Program-made: the position numbers and the translations under genes
Source of the DNA: Bacillota bacterium
Lineage (GTDB): Bacteria > Bacillota > Clostridia > Christensenellales > QAND01
Assembly (NCBI GenBank): GCA_019415425.1
Contig: DXZF01000256.1
Coordinates: 1-19,727, forward strand
DNA: 19,727 nt
Reading direction: 5' to 3'
The notes under the pieces: model-generated
Seen by the model: the letters and a program-made list of their open reading frames with translations, nothing else
Told to the model about the DNA's origin: nothing
Databases searched by the model: none
Part shown: piece by piece, positions 1-6,482 of the stretch
Layout: every line of letters starts with the position of its first letter
Position numbering within the stretch: position 1 is the first letter of the stretch

Positions 1-17
1 ATGTGTATAAGAGACAG
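1..17. other. Residual Nextera/Tn5 mosaic-end adapter at contig start
   Basis: The first 17 bases, ATGTGTATAAGAGACAG, equal the last 17 of the 19-base Tn5 transposase mosaic end used in Nextera-type library preparation. Genomic sequence appears to begin at base 18. This is a library artefact that survived trimming, not a native transposon end. The exported-protein gene on the minus strand reads straight into it without a stop, so any residues translated from bases 1-17 are not real. Confidence 0.95.
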
Positions 18-404
18 GTAGAGCTCAATGCTTGTCCACGTAGAGTCGACAGCCGCCGCGCTGCGGTATCCCGAGCACTCCTCGACCTGCACATATGCAG
101 AGCCGCTGCCGCTGACCACGCGCGCGGAAAACTGGATGCAGTAGATCTGTTCGCTCTCCACCGGCACCACCTGCGTCAGCAGAATGTCGTCGCCTGCTTG
201 CGTGGTCAACTGTGCCAGCGTCCCCAGCTGCGCATCTGTGACGGTTGTAAACGCATTGATATCTGATATTTCCCAATTGGAAGGGCTGCCCTGTTCATCG
301 GGCGTGAAATCCACATTGGTAAACAGGTTCCCATCCGCTGCACCCATCAGGCAGCACAGCGTCAGCAACACGGTTAAAAGGCACAAAATACGGTTTCGCT
401 TCAC
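18..404 (-). CDS. Exported protein, probable carbohydrate-binding-type beta-sandwich, C-terminus missing
   Basis: This partial gene starts at a GTG (404-402) preceded by a clear GGAGG (411-415) at 6-base spacing and stays open for 129 codons until the adapter. The N-terminus, MKRNRILCLLTVLLTLCCLMG, reads as a signal peptide: a basic KRNR followed by about 17 hydrophobic residues, with possible cleavage near Ala-Ala-Asp at 22-24. The mature part begins NLFTNVDFTP and continues with a pattern (NWEIS near the start, LTQVVPVESEQIYCIQFSAR, then WTSIEL at the end) that resembles the opening strands of CBM4/9-like carbohydrate-binding or galactose-binding-like modules. The family call rests on this pattern only. 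The catalytic or membrane part, if any, is lost. An extended -10 promoter lies at 528-533. It could also be a surface or spore-coat adhesin. Confidence 0.6.
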
Positions 405-410
405 TCTTAT

Positions 411-415
411 CCTCC
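411..415 (-). promoter_or_regulatory. Ribosome binding site deciding a GTG start
   Basis: GGAGG on the minus strand lies 6 bases before GTG 404-402. It is the main reason for choosing this start for the exported protein, since no ATG precedes the signal-peptide-like stretch in this frame. Confidence 0.75.
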
Positions 416-527
416 GCTACTCCGTCTGATCTCACCGCAAGCGCACGGGTAGAACGCCTTGTGACGCATCGATCCGTTTTGCTGCAAAATTTGCAATTTT
501 TCCAAGCGCTTCCAGTCGTTATGTTTC

Positions 528-533
528 ATTATA
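528..533 (-). promoter_or_regulatory. Extended -10 promoter for the exported-protein gene
   Basis: The minus strand reads TGCTATAAT, an exact TATAAT -10 hexamer with the TGn extension. At 17-base spacing the -35 position (551-556) is only GTATGG, which is weak, as is common for extended -10 promoters. Transcription would begin near 521 and give a leader of roughly 117 nt before GTG 404. Confidence 0.6.
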
Positions 534-560
534 GCATAAGTAACCGCATTCCATACACCG

Positions 561-908
561 CTAAAACGCGTCTGGAATGTGGCAAATTCGTGGGCCCGGC
601 AAATAGACTTCCACGACGTCAAACCGCACGGGAAAATCCTGCTGATAGAATTGCTGCAGATACAGCTGCGCAGCATGCCGAATCGCTTGCTGCTTTTGTG
701 TGGTGACGGCCTCCGCGGCGGTGCCGTAACCGGTGCCGCGCCGCGTCTTCACTTCCACAAACACAATGGTATCGCCGTCCTGCATCACGAGGTCAATCTC
801 TCCCCCGCGCTTGCGATAGCGCCGGTGCAACAGCGCAAAGCCCCTCTGTTGCAAATATGCCTCGGCCTGTGCTTCGCCCCACATGCCCGTCAGCTGTCTA
901 TCTGCCAT
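561..908 (-). CDS. yraN: UPF0102 family protein YraN (nuclease-fold)
   Basis: A 115-residue protein of normal family length. The start is ATG 908, giving MADRQLTGMWGE, the typical opening with a conserved Gly and Glu-Ala. Longer readings upstream lie inside rnhB. Visible family motifs are GGEIDL at 35-40 and FVEVKTR from 50, which carry the acidic and Lys residues of the PD-(D/E)XK-like nuclease fold, and a C-terminus ending HIPDAF. The biological role is not settled; related folds resolve Holliday junctions. It overlaps the 3' end of rnhB by 11 bases, which implies translational coupling. It appears to be the last gene of the rbgA-rnhB-yraN unit, and no hairpin terminator is evident after its stop. 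Confidence 0.9.
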   Translation of the reverse strand: MADRQLTGMWGEAQAEAYLQQRGFALLHRRYRKRGGEIDLVMQDGDTIVFVEVKTRRGTGYGTAAEAVTTQKQQAIRHAAQLYLQQFYQQDFPVRFDVVEVYLPGPRICHIPDAF

Positions 909-1524
909 GGAGGATCCTCTGGAGAAAACTGAGCCGGTGCTGCGGGCACGGGCCGTACTGTTTGAGCGCCGTAATATGTTCTTTGGTGCCATATCCCTTG
1001 TTGCGCGCAAATCCATAGGCCGGGTATTGCGCGTCCAGCGCTTGCATGCGCGCATCCCGCTCTACCTTTGCCAAGATGGACGCTGCGGCAATGGCATAGC
1101 TCTGGGCGTCGCCTTTGATGATCCCCTGCCCCGGCGCGGGCAGAAAAGACGGGTCGATGGCATCGATCAGCACCGGATAGCGCTTTTCGGGCATCTGGCG
1201 ATAGGCGCGCTGCATCGCCAGCTTGGTGGCGCCCAAAATATTGAGCGCTTCGATCTCTTCCACGCTGGCGCTGCCGATGGCGTAGCACACCGCCTGTTCG
1301 CGTATGAGGGCCGCAATCTTTTCACGCCGCGCCTGCGCGATCTTTTTGGAATCCCGAACGCCTTCAATCCATGGCGTCTGCGGCATCTGCACGCATGCTG
1401 CCACCACCGGGCCGGCCAAAGGTCCGCGCCCGACTTCATCCATGCCATAGACGCACAGGGCCGCGTCAAAAGCGCGATCAAAGGCAATCAATTGGGACAG
1501 GCGCTCACGCTCCTTGTCTTTCAT
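898..1524 (-). CDS. rnhB: Ribonuclease HII
   Basis: A 208-residue enzyme that cleaves the RNA strand of RNA-DNA hybrids and nicks 5' of single ribonucleotides embedded in DNA. The signature YGMDEVGRGPLAGPVVAA supplies the first two catalytic acids (D29, E30). LIDAID gives D121, and KGDAQS gives D139, followed by the hallmark AAASILAKVERD. The start at ATG 1524 is preferred because AAAGAGGAATGAG sits just upstream. An extra 23 residues in frame would be an Arg-run reading inside rbgA. Only one base separates it from the rbgA stop (1526-1528), and yraN overlaps its end. RbgA then RNase HII is the standard Firmicute order. Confidence 0.96.
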   Translation of the reverse strand: MKDKERERLSQLIAFDRAFDAALCVYGMDEVGRGPLAGPVVAACVQMPQTPWIEGVRDSKKIAQARREKIAALIREQAVCYAIGSASVEEIEALNILGATKLAMQRAYRQMPEKRYPVLIDAIDPSFLPAPGQGIIKGDAQSYAIAAASILAKVERDARMQALDAQYPAYGFARNKGYGTKEHITALKQYGPCPQHRLSFLQRILHGR

Positions 1525-1525
1525 C

Positions 1526-2380
1526 TCATTCCTCTTTCTGCGTCTGCGGCGCTTCCAGCGATATGCGGCCCAGTTTGCCCTGCCGGAATTCATCGATCAG
1601 GGTATTGGCTGCGCGCTCGGTATCGATTTCACCGCCACGCACGACAAATCCCCGGCGCTTGCCAATGGCCAGCAGCACCTCCAGCGGCTCCAAATCCCGC
1701 GTCGGCACCTGATAGCGCTTTTCAATCGCCTGTGGCGCCATGTGGTTGAGTTCTCCAATCAGCGCCAGCGCCAGTTCTTCTCGCTCCAGTATCTCATCGC
1801 GGATGGCGTTGATCATCGCAAGGCGCGCCGCCGCCTGCTGATCTTCCAGCTTGGGCCACAGAATGCCGGGCGTATCCATCAATTCCAGCCGCTGCGAAAG
1901 GCGTACCCACTGTTTGCCGCGCGTAACGCCCGGGGTTGCCCCCACCTTGGCGCGCTTGCCCCCTGACAGGCAGTTGATCAAACTGCTTTTGCCCACATTG
2001 GGAATGCCGGCTACCATGACCCGCACGGGCTTGACCGCGCCGCGCTGTGCCCAGCGCTCCACCACTTTGGCGGCAGCGGTTTGCACGGCATCAAAGAGCG
2101 GCGCGTTTTTTCCACTGCGCGTCGCGCAGTATGCGAGTGCCAGCACCCCCTGTGCGCGGTAGTGTGAAATCCACTGCTTGGTGATGGCGGGGCTGGCCAA
2201 GTCTTCCTTGTTGAGCACGACCACGCGCGGCTTATTTTGAAACATCTGTGCCAAATCAGGGTTGCGCGTCGCCTCTGGTGCGCGCGCATCCAGCACCTCG
2301 ATGGCCACATCGGCCAGCGACAGCGTCTGCACCATCTCGCGCTTGGCCTTGGCCATGTGGCCGGGATACCATTGTATCAC
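1526..2380 (-). CDS. rbgA: Ribosome biogenesis GTPase RbgA (YlqF)
   Basis: A 284-residue GTPase that acts late in 50S subunit assembly, promoting incorporation of late ribosomal proteins. The motif order is circularly permuted as in the YlqF/YawG family: G4 NKED (57-60) comes first, then G1 GIPNVGKS (125-132), the G2 region with GVTRGKQ (151-157), and G3 DTPG (169-172). The N-terminus IQWYPGHMAKA is typical. Translation starts at GTG 2380, with AGGAGGAG about 6 bases upstream. It lies only about 28 bases after the hairpin terminator that ends the rplS operon, with no recognisable promoter between, so it may depend on readthrough or on a promoter inside rplS. The C-terminal RNA-binding helical region is present and the length is normal. 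Confidence 0.96.
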   Translation of the reverse strand: MIQWYPGHMAKAKREMVQTLSLADVAIEVLDARAPEATRNPDLAQMFQNKPRVVVLNKEDLASPAITKQWISHYRAQGVLALAYCATRSGKNAPLFDAVQTAAAKVVERWAQRGAVKPVRVMVAGIPNVGKSSLINCLSGGKRAKVGATPGVTRGKQWVRLSQRLELMDTPGILWPKLEDQQAAARLAMINAIRDEILEREELALALIGELNHMAPQAIEKRYQVPTRDLEPLEVLLAIGKRRGFVVRGGEIDTERAANTLIDEFRQGKLGRISLEAPQTQKEE

Positions 2381-2408
2381 GCATTCTCCTCCTCATCCGG
2401 CGGTAAAG

Positions 2409-2431
2409 AAAAAAGGCGCAAGCGCCTTTTT
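2409..2431 (-). terminator. Rho-independent terminator after rplS
   Basis: On the minus strand this reads five A, GGCG, loop CTTG, CGCC, then six T, starting 3 bases after the rplS TAA. The stem is 4 G-C pairs extended by five A-T pairs, and the T run is ideal. The sequence is symmetric, so it could act on either strand. Confidence 0.85.
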
Positions 2432-2433
2432 CT

Positions 2434-2775
2434 TTATCTCTCCTTGAGTTTGCTGGCCTTGCCGACGCGATCGCGCAGGTAGTACAATTTGGCGCGGCGC
2501 ACTTTGCCGTGACGGACCACTTCGATGTGGTCTACGCGCGGCCCATGCATGGGGAACGTACGCTCCACACCGATGCCGTAGCTCACACGGCGCACGGTAA
2601 AGGTCTCGCGGGAGCCGCCGTGTTTCATGGCGATCACCGTACCCTCAAAGGCCTGCAGGCGCTCACGCGTGCCCTCGACCACCTTGACGAATACGCGCAC
2701 GGTATCGCCAATCTGAATCTGCGGCAAATCGGTACGCAACTGTTGCTTTTCAATATTGCGAATGATCTCGTTCAT
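2434..2775 (-). CDS. rplS: 50S ribosomal protein L19
   Basis: A 113-residue large-subunit protein located at the interface with the 30S subunit. The start is ATG 2775 ([14 protein letters not shown]), with GGAGGT (2785-2790) at about 9 bases. An upstream in-frame extension overlaps trmD and lacks family similarity. Diagnostic segments are [29 protein letters not shown] and [18 protein letters not shown]. It is the last gene of the ylxM-to-rplS operon, follows trmD by 61 bases, and is closed by a strong terminator. Confidence 0.98.
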   Translation of the reverse strand: MNEIIRNIEKQQLRTDLPQIQIGDTVRVFVKVVEGTRERLQAFEGTVIAMKHGGSRETFTVRRVSYGIGVERTFPMHGPRVDHIEVVRHGKVRRAKLYYLRDRVGKASKLKER

Positions 2776-2836
2776 CGTTTTTATACCTCCTAAAGTGTCA
2801 AATCCACCCAAAGGCGTTTCCATTGTAACATGGCCC

Positions 2837-3577
2837 TTAGGGGCTGACAAGTTCGTCGTGTGTGAGATAGAGCTTGCGCTCCTCTTCCGTCAAATGGGCT
2901 TTGGCCAGCAGATCCGGCCGCCGCTCTTTGGTGATGCGCAGCGATTGTTCTCTGCGCCACTTTTCAATTTCCGCATGGTTGCCACTGAGCAGGACGGGCG
3001 GAACGCACTGCCCGCGAAACGCACTGGGCCGCGTGTACTGCGGATACTCCAGCAAGTGGGCCGAAAAGCTCTCGTCCTGCAAGCTGTCCGCACTGCCCAG
3101 CACGCCTGGAATCAGGCGCGACACGCAGTCGATCAACGCCATGGCCGCGATTTCTCCGCCTGTGAGCACAAAGTCTCCCAGCGAGATCTCTTCATCCACA
3201 TACGTGTCCAGCACGCGTTGGTCAATCCCCTCATAGTGCCCACAAAGCAAAATCAGTTCCTGCTCCTGTGCAAGCCGCTGTGCCACCTCTGTGGTCAGCG
3301 GCGTCCCCTTGGGAGAGAGGTAGATCGTCTTACAGGGCCCGTGTGCCGCGGCAATCGCCGCATCCAGGCAGTCAAAGGCGGGCTGGGGCATCAACACCAT
3401 CCCGGCGCCCCCTCCAAAGGGGTAATCGTCTACCTGGCGGTGCTTGTTGTCCGCATAGTCGCGCACATTGTAGAATTGCACCTGCAACAGGCCGCGGTCT
3501 ATGGCGCGTTTGAGAATGCTCTCCTGCAGAACGCCGGTAAACATGCCGGGGAACAGCGTCAGGACACTAATCCTCAT
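2837..3577 (-). CDS. trmD: tRNA (guanine37-N1)-methyltransferase TrmD
   Basis: A 246-residue SPOUT-class enzyme that makes m1G37 in tRNAs reading CNN codons, using S-adenosylmethionine and preventing +1 frameshifting. Visible motifs are TLFPGMF near the start, [12 protein letters not shown] (50-61), the cofactor-binding knot [11 protein letters not shown] (111-121) and [12 protein letters not shown] (131-142), then PQYTRP and LLSGNHA. The position equivalent to E. coli catalytic D169 (EDSF) reads D-E-S-F here, so Glu aligns there with Asp one residue earlier. I suspect this is family variation. It starts at ATG 3577 and overlaps the rimM stop by 11 bases. The order rimM-trmD-rplS is almost universal. 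Confidence 0.97.
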   Translation of the reverse strand: MRISVLTLFPGMFTGVLQESILKRAIDRGLLQVQFYNVRDYADNKHRQVDDYPFGGGAGMVLMPQPAFDCLDAAIAAAHGPCKTIYLSPKGTPLTTEVAQRLAQEQELILLCGHYEGIDQRVLDTYVDEEISLGDFVLTGGEIAAMALIDCVSRLIPGVLGSADSLQDESFSAHLLEYPQYTRPSAFRGQCVPPVLLSGNHAEIEKWRREQSLRITKERRPDLLAKAHLTEEERKLYLTHDELVSP

Positions 3578-4091
3578 CCACGCTCACCTCGGAGAGCACC
3601 TGCGGATCCACCCGCATGGTCTTGGTCTCCACGGATACCGATTGAATCAGCCGGCGCAGTGCGGGAAACAACACGTGTTTTCCGTTCTCCTTGCGTACAC
3701 TGTACACATCGACACCGCCAGTCTGGATCACGTCGTCCAACGTGCCGACACATGCCTCCCCGCTGAACACGCGGCAACCGATCAGGTCCGAGATGAACCA
3801 CGTGTGCGCGGGCAGTGTAATGGTCTGGCTGCGCGGTACACACAGATATGCATTGCGCAACATCTCTGCGCCATCGCGCGTATAGCATCCTTCCAGGTAT
3901 GCATACACGCTGTTCTCGTCCACGCGGTTGACGGTGATCTTGCTCTCCCGATAAGCGCCTTCCTGCTCAACCCATACCGTCTGCAGCCCCTGATACCGGC
4001 TGATATCGTCCGTCAAGGGTTGGATCTTCAGTTCGCCGCGAATCCCCTGTGGACGCACCACCAAGCCGATACGGAACATGTCTTCATTCAT
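3567..4091 (-). CDS. rimM: 16S rRNA processing / 30S maturation factor RimM
   Basis: A 174-residue factor for maturation of the 30S head that binds S19. The N-terminal RimM barrel shows [20 protein letters not shown] (residues 9-28), the family's opening motif. The C-terminal PRC-barrel begins around the segment [19 protein letters not shown], with GVDVYSV following. The start at ATG 4091 overlaps the khpA stop in an ATGA arrangement, so coupling is likely. A second ATG four codons on (4079) is an alternative. The stop overlaps trmD by 11 bases. B. subtilis has ylqD between khpA and rimM; it is absent here. Confidence 0.96.
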   Translation of the reverse strand: MNEDMFRIGLVVRPQGIRGELKIQPLTDDISRYQGLQTVWVEQEGAYRESKITVNRVDENSVYAYLEGCYTRDGAEMLRNAYLCVPRSQTITLPAHTWFISDLIGCRVFSGEACVGTLDDVIQTGGVDVYSVRKENGKHVLFPALRRLIQSVSVETKTMRVDPQVLSEVSVDED

Positions 4092-4324
4092 TCGACGATA
4101 TCCACGCTGTAATGGATGTGTTTGTTTTCCTTGGCCGCCGCGGCTTTGACAACGGTACGAATGGACTTGGCAATGCGGCCCTGTTTGCCGATCACCTTGC
4201 CCATATCCTCTTCATGGACGCGCAGTTCGATCGTGACATCGGAGCCATTCTCCACGCGTTTGACGTTTACCTCTTCCGGATGATCCACCAGCGCCTGTGC
4301 CATGTACGCTACCAGGTTTTCCAT
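4088..4324 (-). CDS. khpA: KH-domain RNA-binding protein KhpA (YlqC)
   Basis: A 78-residue single-KH-domain protein. The family binds many RNAs, partners with KhpB/Jag, and has been tied to cell-envelope and ribosome-related control. The fold is visible as beta-alpha-alpha-beta with the nucleic-acid gripping loop GKQG (46-49) inside VIGKQGRIAKSIR. The start is ATG 4324, with AAAGGAG about 6 bases upstream. It sits between rpsP and rimM as in most Firmicutes, overlapping rimM by 4 bases. Confidence 0.95.
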   Translation of the reverse strand: MENLVAYMAQALVDHPEEVNVKRVENGSDVTIELRVHEEDMGKVIGKQGRIAKSIRTVVKAAAAKENKHIHYSVDIVE

Positions 4325-4339
4325 TCCGTTCTCCTTTGA

Positions 4340-4585
4340 TTACTGGGTGACACCGCTCTTTTTCAGCAACGCGCGAACGGTATCGGACGGCTGCGCACCG
4401 TTGCCGAGCCAGTACTGCGCGCGCTCAGCATTGATCTGAATTTCGCCCGGGTCTGTCAGCGGGTTGTAGAAGCCGATTTCCTCAATGAAGCGGCCATCCC
4501 GCGGCGTACGCGAGTCGGAAACCACAATGCGGTAGAAAGGAGCTTTCTTTGCGCCCATCCTCTTCAAACGAATCTTTACTGCCAT
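4340..4585 (-). CDS. rpsP: 30S ribosomal protein S16
   Basis: An 81-residue small-subunit protein needed for 30S assembly. The N-terminus [20 protein letters not shown] and the internal [12 protein letters not shown] are family hallmarks, and the length is standard. A strong GAGGAGG lies upstream of ATG 4585, immediately preceded by a short G+C-rich hairpin (4603-4617). The spacing from ffh is 57 bases and the gap to khpA is 15 bases. Confidence 0.98.
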   Translation of the reverse strand: MAVKIRLKRMGAKKAPFYRIVVSDSRTPRDGRFIEEIGFYNPLTDPGEIQINAERAQYWLGNGAQPSDTVRALLKKSGVTQ

Positions 4586-4602
4586 AAAACACTTTCCTCC
4601 TC

Positions 4603-4617
4603 AGGCCCATCGGGCCT
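4603..4617 (-). promoter_or_regulatory. Short hairpin in the ffh-rpsP junction
   Basis: A perfect 6-bp inverted repeat, AGGCCC / GGGCCT, with a 3-base loop lies just before the rpsP ribosome binding site. No T run follows on the minus strand, so it is not a standard terminator. It may act as an mRNA processing barrier, a 3' end stabiliser for ffh, or a translational element for rpsP. The role is inferred from position only. Confidence 0.45.
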
Positions 4618-4642
4618 CTTTGTCTATTTGAAAAACGTGTGC

Positions 4643-5968
4643 CTAAAACGGCATTTTAAATCCACGCTTTCGCATCGTCTTGTTGCCGGTAAGCTGTTTG
4701 ATCATCTTTTTCATGGAGTTGAACTCGTTGATCAACCGATTGACGTCGCTCACCTGCGTGCCGCTGCCCCTGGCTATGCGCTTGCGCCTGCCAGCATTGA
4801 TGATCTCGGGCCGCCTGCGCTCCTGCGGCGTCATGCTCAGAATCACGGCCTCCATGCGCCGAACGCGGCTCTCGTCCATCTCTCCCTGCGGCAGCTTTTT
4901 GACGCCCATGCCCGGCAGCATGCCGGCCACTTCGGATATACCGCCCATCTTCTTGACCTGCTGCATCTGATCCAAGAAGTCCTCGAGCGTAAAGTCTGCC
5001 CTGCGCAGCTTCTTTTCCATCTCGGCCGACTTCTTGGCGTCAAAGGTCTCCTGCGCGCGCTCGATCAGCGTCATCATATCGCCCATTCCCAGGATGCGCG
5101 AGGCCATCCGATCGGGATGAAATGGCTCAATCTGATCCAGCTTTTCGCCCACGCTGGCAAACTTGATGGGTTTGCCCGTCACTGCGCGCATCGAAAGCGC
5201 CGCACCGCCGCGGGCGTCGCCATCGAGCTTGGTCAACACGATACCGGTCACCGGTACCGCCTCGTCAAAGCTCTTGGCGATGTTGACCGCATCCTGCCCC
5301 GTCATCGCATCCACGACCAGCAACACTTCCGTGGGCGTTGTGGCGGCGCAGATCTCTGCGATCTGCCCCATGAGCGCCTCATCGATGTGCAATCGCCCTG
5401 CGGTATCGATGATGAGCGTATCCAGCATCGCATCGCTGCAGGCAGCGAGCGCTTCTTTGGCAATCTGTACCGGGTCGGTTCCGCCACTGTGTACCGGAAC
5501 GTCCACCTGTTTGGCCACGACCTTGAGCTGGTCCACTGCCGCCGGCCGCACGGTATCGCAGGCGGCAAGCATCGGATGCTTGCCGTTCTTTTTCAGGTAT
5601 CCGGCCAGCTTGCCTGCAAAGGTCGTCTTTCCCGCGCCCTGCAGGCCGCACAGGACGATGACCGTCGGCGGGCGGCTGGCCACCTGCAGTTTGGCATTTT
5701 GGCCGCCCATGAGCTTGCCCAGCTCTTCGTGGACGATCTTGATCACCTGCTGGCCCGGCGTCAGGCTCTTGAGCACCTCGGCGCCTACGCAACGTGCGCT
5801 CACAGCGTTGACAAATTCCTTGGCTACCTTGTAGTTGACATCCGCTTCCAAAAGTGCCAGGCGCACCTGGCGCATGGCGTCCTTGACGTCCGCCTCAGAG
5901 AGCGTCCCACGTCCCGTCAGCTTCTGAAACACGCCTTTGAGCTTTTCGCCCAATGTATCGAAGGCCAT
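4643..5968 (-). CDS. ffh: Signal recognition particle GTPase Ffh (SRP54)
   Basis: A 441-residue protein component of the signal recognition particle, which binds signal sequences emerging from ribosomes and docks with FtsY at the membrane. The N domain spans about 1-95. The G domain has G1 GLQGAGKT (108-115), DTAGR (188-192) and TKLDGDARGG (246-255). The Met-rich M domain runs from about 295 to the end, with MLPGMG and the RNA-binding segment containing RRKRIARGSGT. It starts at ATG 5968, directly abutting the ylxM stop, with GGGAGGG inside the ylxM tail as ribosome binding site. Neighbouring ylxM and the upstream ftsY belong to the same pathway. Confidence 0.98.
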   Translation of the reverse strand: MAFDTLGEKLKGVFQKLTGRGTLSEADVKDAMRQVRLALLEADVNYKVAKEFVNAVSARCVGAEVLKSLTPGQQVIKIVHEELGKLMGGQNAKLQVASRPPTVIVLCGLQGAGKTTFAGKLAGYLKKNGKHPMLAACDTVRPAAVDQLKVVAKQVDVPVHSGGTDPVQIAKEALAACSDAMLDTLIIDTAGRLHIDEALMGQIAEICAATTPTEVLLVVDAMTGQDAVNIAKSFDEAVPVTGIVLTKLDGDARGGAALSMRAVTGKPIKFASVGEKLDQIEPFHPDRMASRILGMGDMMTLIERAQETFDAKKSAEMEKKLRRADFTLEDFLDQMQQVKKMGGISEVAGMLPGMGVKKLPQGEMDESRVRRMEAVILSMTPQERRRPEIINAGRRKRIARGSGTQVSDVNRLINEFNSMKKMIKQLTGNKTMRKRGFKMPF

Positions 5969-6301
5969 CTATTGACCCTCCCATCTGTCGATGAGTTGCG
6001 CAATCTGCTGTGCATACGCGTACTGGCCATCCTTTTCCAGTTCCACGCATACGCGCCGCAGCCCGCTTTTTAGCTCTAAGTACCGCGAAACCAGCTGCAA
6101 GCGATCCTCCATCTCTGTCAGCGCCTTTTCCGCGCGCACCAACGCATCGCGTACGCCCTGCCGGCTGATCCCCTCTTCCTGTGCGATCTCGGAAAGCGAA
6201 TAGTCTTCCCCGCAGTACAATTCCACAGCGCTGCGCTGACGCTCTGTCAGCACCTGTCCGTAAAAGTCCAGCAGCAGTTCCAACCATGCCTTCTTTTCCA
6301 A
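5969..6301 (-). CDS. ylxM: YlxM/p13-like putative SRP-associated DNA-binding protein
   Basis: A small helix-turn-helix protein, about 110 residues if started at TTG 6301. The family (UPF0122) is encoded next to ffh in Gram-positives and is reported to modulate SRP GTPase activity in streptococci. The sequence LLLDFYGQVLTERQR followed by LYCGEDYSLSEIAQEEGISRQGVRDAL matches a sigma-70 region 4-like HTH. The start is uncertain. TTG 6301 has GGAG upstream and aligns with the usual family N-terminus, while another TTG at 6328 would add nine residues. No ATG is available in this frame. The stop abuts the ffh start. It is the first gene of the SRP/ribosome operon, downstream of the promoter at 6390-6418. 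Confidence 0.9.
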   Translation of the reverse strand: MEKKAWLELLLDFYGQVLTERQRSAVELYCGEDYSLSEIAQEEGISRQGVRDALVRAEKALTEMEDRLQLVSRYLELKSGLRRVCVELEKDGQYAYAQQIAQLIDRWEGQ

Positions 6302-6330
6302 TACGCCACTCCATTTCCTTTTGCGCAAGA

Positions 6331-6343
6331 GGCCTTACCGGCC
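6331..6343 (-). promoter_or_regulatory. Small hairpin in the ylxM leader
   Basis: GGCC, a 5-base loop, then GGCC forms a 4-bp G+C stem between the +1 stem-loop and the ylxM start, within the transcribed leader. Its function is unknown. It is recorded because it adds to an unusually structured leader of about 80 nt. Confidence 0.35.
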
Positions 6344-6359
6344 CTATTTCGCCTTCGCC

Positions 6360-6383
6360 GTGTAAAGGTCTTTCGCTTTACAC
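6360..6383 (-). promoter_or_regulatory. Inverted repeat at the predicted +1 of the SRP operon
   Basis: GTGTAAAG, 8-base spacer, CTTTACAC is a perfect 8-bp inverted repeat. Its upstream edge coincides with the transcription start expected from the -10 at 6390-6395. In RNA it would be a 5'-terminal stem-loop of the kind known to shield mRNAs from 5'-end-dependent decay. In DNA it could be an operator. The sequence cannot tell the two apart. Confidence 0.6.
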
Positions 6384-6389
6384 CCGGAT

Positions 6390-6418
6390 ATTAAACCACA
6401 AAAAAAGGCCGCTGTCAA
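6390..6418 (-). promoter_or_regulatory. Promoter of the ylxM-ffh-rpsP-khpA-rimM-trmD-rplS operon
   Basis: The minus strand carries a perfect -35 TTGACA (6413-6418), a 17-base spacer and -10 TTTAAT (6390-6395, five of six). This is a strong vegetative promoter by sequence. Transcription should begin near 6383. The -35 is the loop of the ftsY terminator hairpin, so the two signals share DNA. Confidence 0.8.
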
Positions 6419-6428
6419 GCAACCTTTT
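6400..6428 (-). terminator. Rho-independent terminator after ftsY, overlapping the next promoter
   Basis: On the minus strand AAAAGGTTGC, loop TTGACA, GCGGCCTTTT forms a 10-bp stem with two G-T wobble pairs, and the T run totals seven. It lies about 55 bases after the ftsY stop. The loop is exactly the -35 hexamer of the downstream SRP-operon promoter. The wobble pairs make it weaker than the other terminators in the window. Confidence 0.65.
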
Positions 6429-6482
6429 CCGTGGGGCGTTCTGCCCATTTCGCATCCACTTCGTCTCTTTGGCGCCTGTGCC

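Noticed and set aside
1..17. Native Tn5/IS50 end
   Set aside because: The match is to the engineered mosaic end, truncated exactly at the contig edge, with no transposase or IS50 sequence nearby.
483..503. A+T palindrome around GCAAAATTTGC as a yraN terminator
   Set aside because: The palindrome has almost no loop and weak pairs. It lies downstream of another promoter, and no convincing T run follows a stable stem.
407..676. 89-residue minus-strand frame between yraN and the exported protein
   Set aside because: It overlaps the yraN 3' end and a promoter, has no domain, and its upstream start has no ribosome binding site. Only its last 20 codons are kept as a possible leader peptide under findings.
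2775..2805. TTGACA and TATAAA before rplS as a promoter
   Set aside because: The two hexamers are only about 10 bases apart and TATAAA lies between the ribosome binding site and the ATG, so the spacing does not fit a sigma-70 promoter.
4628..6073. 481-residue plus-strand frame opposite ffh
   Set aside because: It lies wholly over ffh and ylxM, is His/Leu/Arg-rich with no family features, and is explained by the codon pattern of ffh.
5895..6314. 139-residue frame starting at ATG 6314 as an alternative ylxM
   Set aside because: Despite its ATG, the translation is Arg/Gly-rich without the helix-turn-helix pattern. The TTG-started frame matches the YlxM family clearly.
6301..6400. Small SRP (4.5S/6S-type) RNA gene next to ffh
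   Set aside because: The leader forms hairpins but lacks the conserved GGAA-capped helix 8 sequence of SRP RNA.
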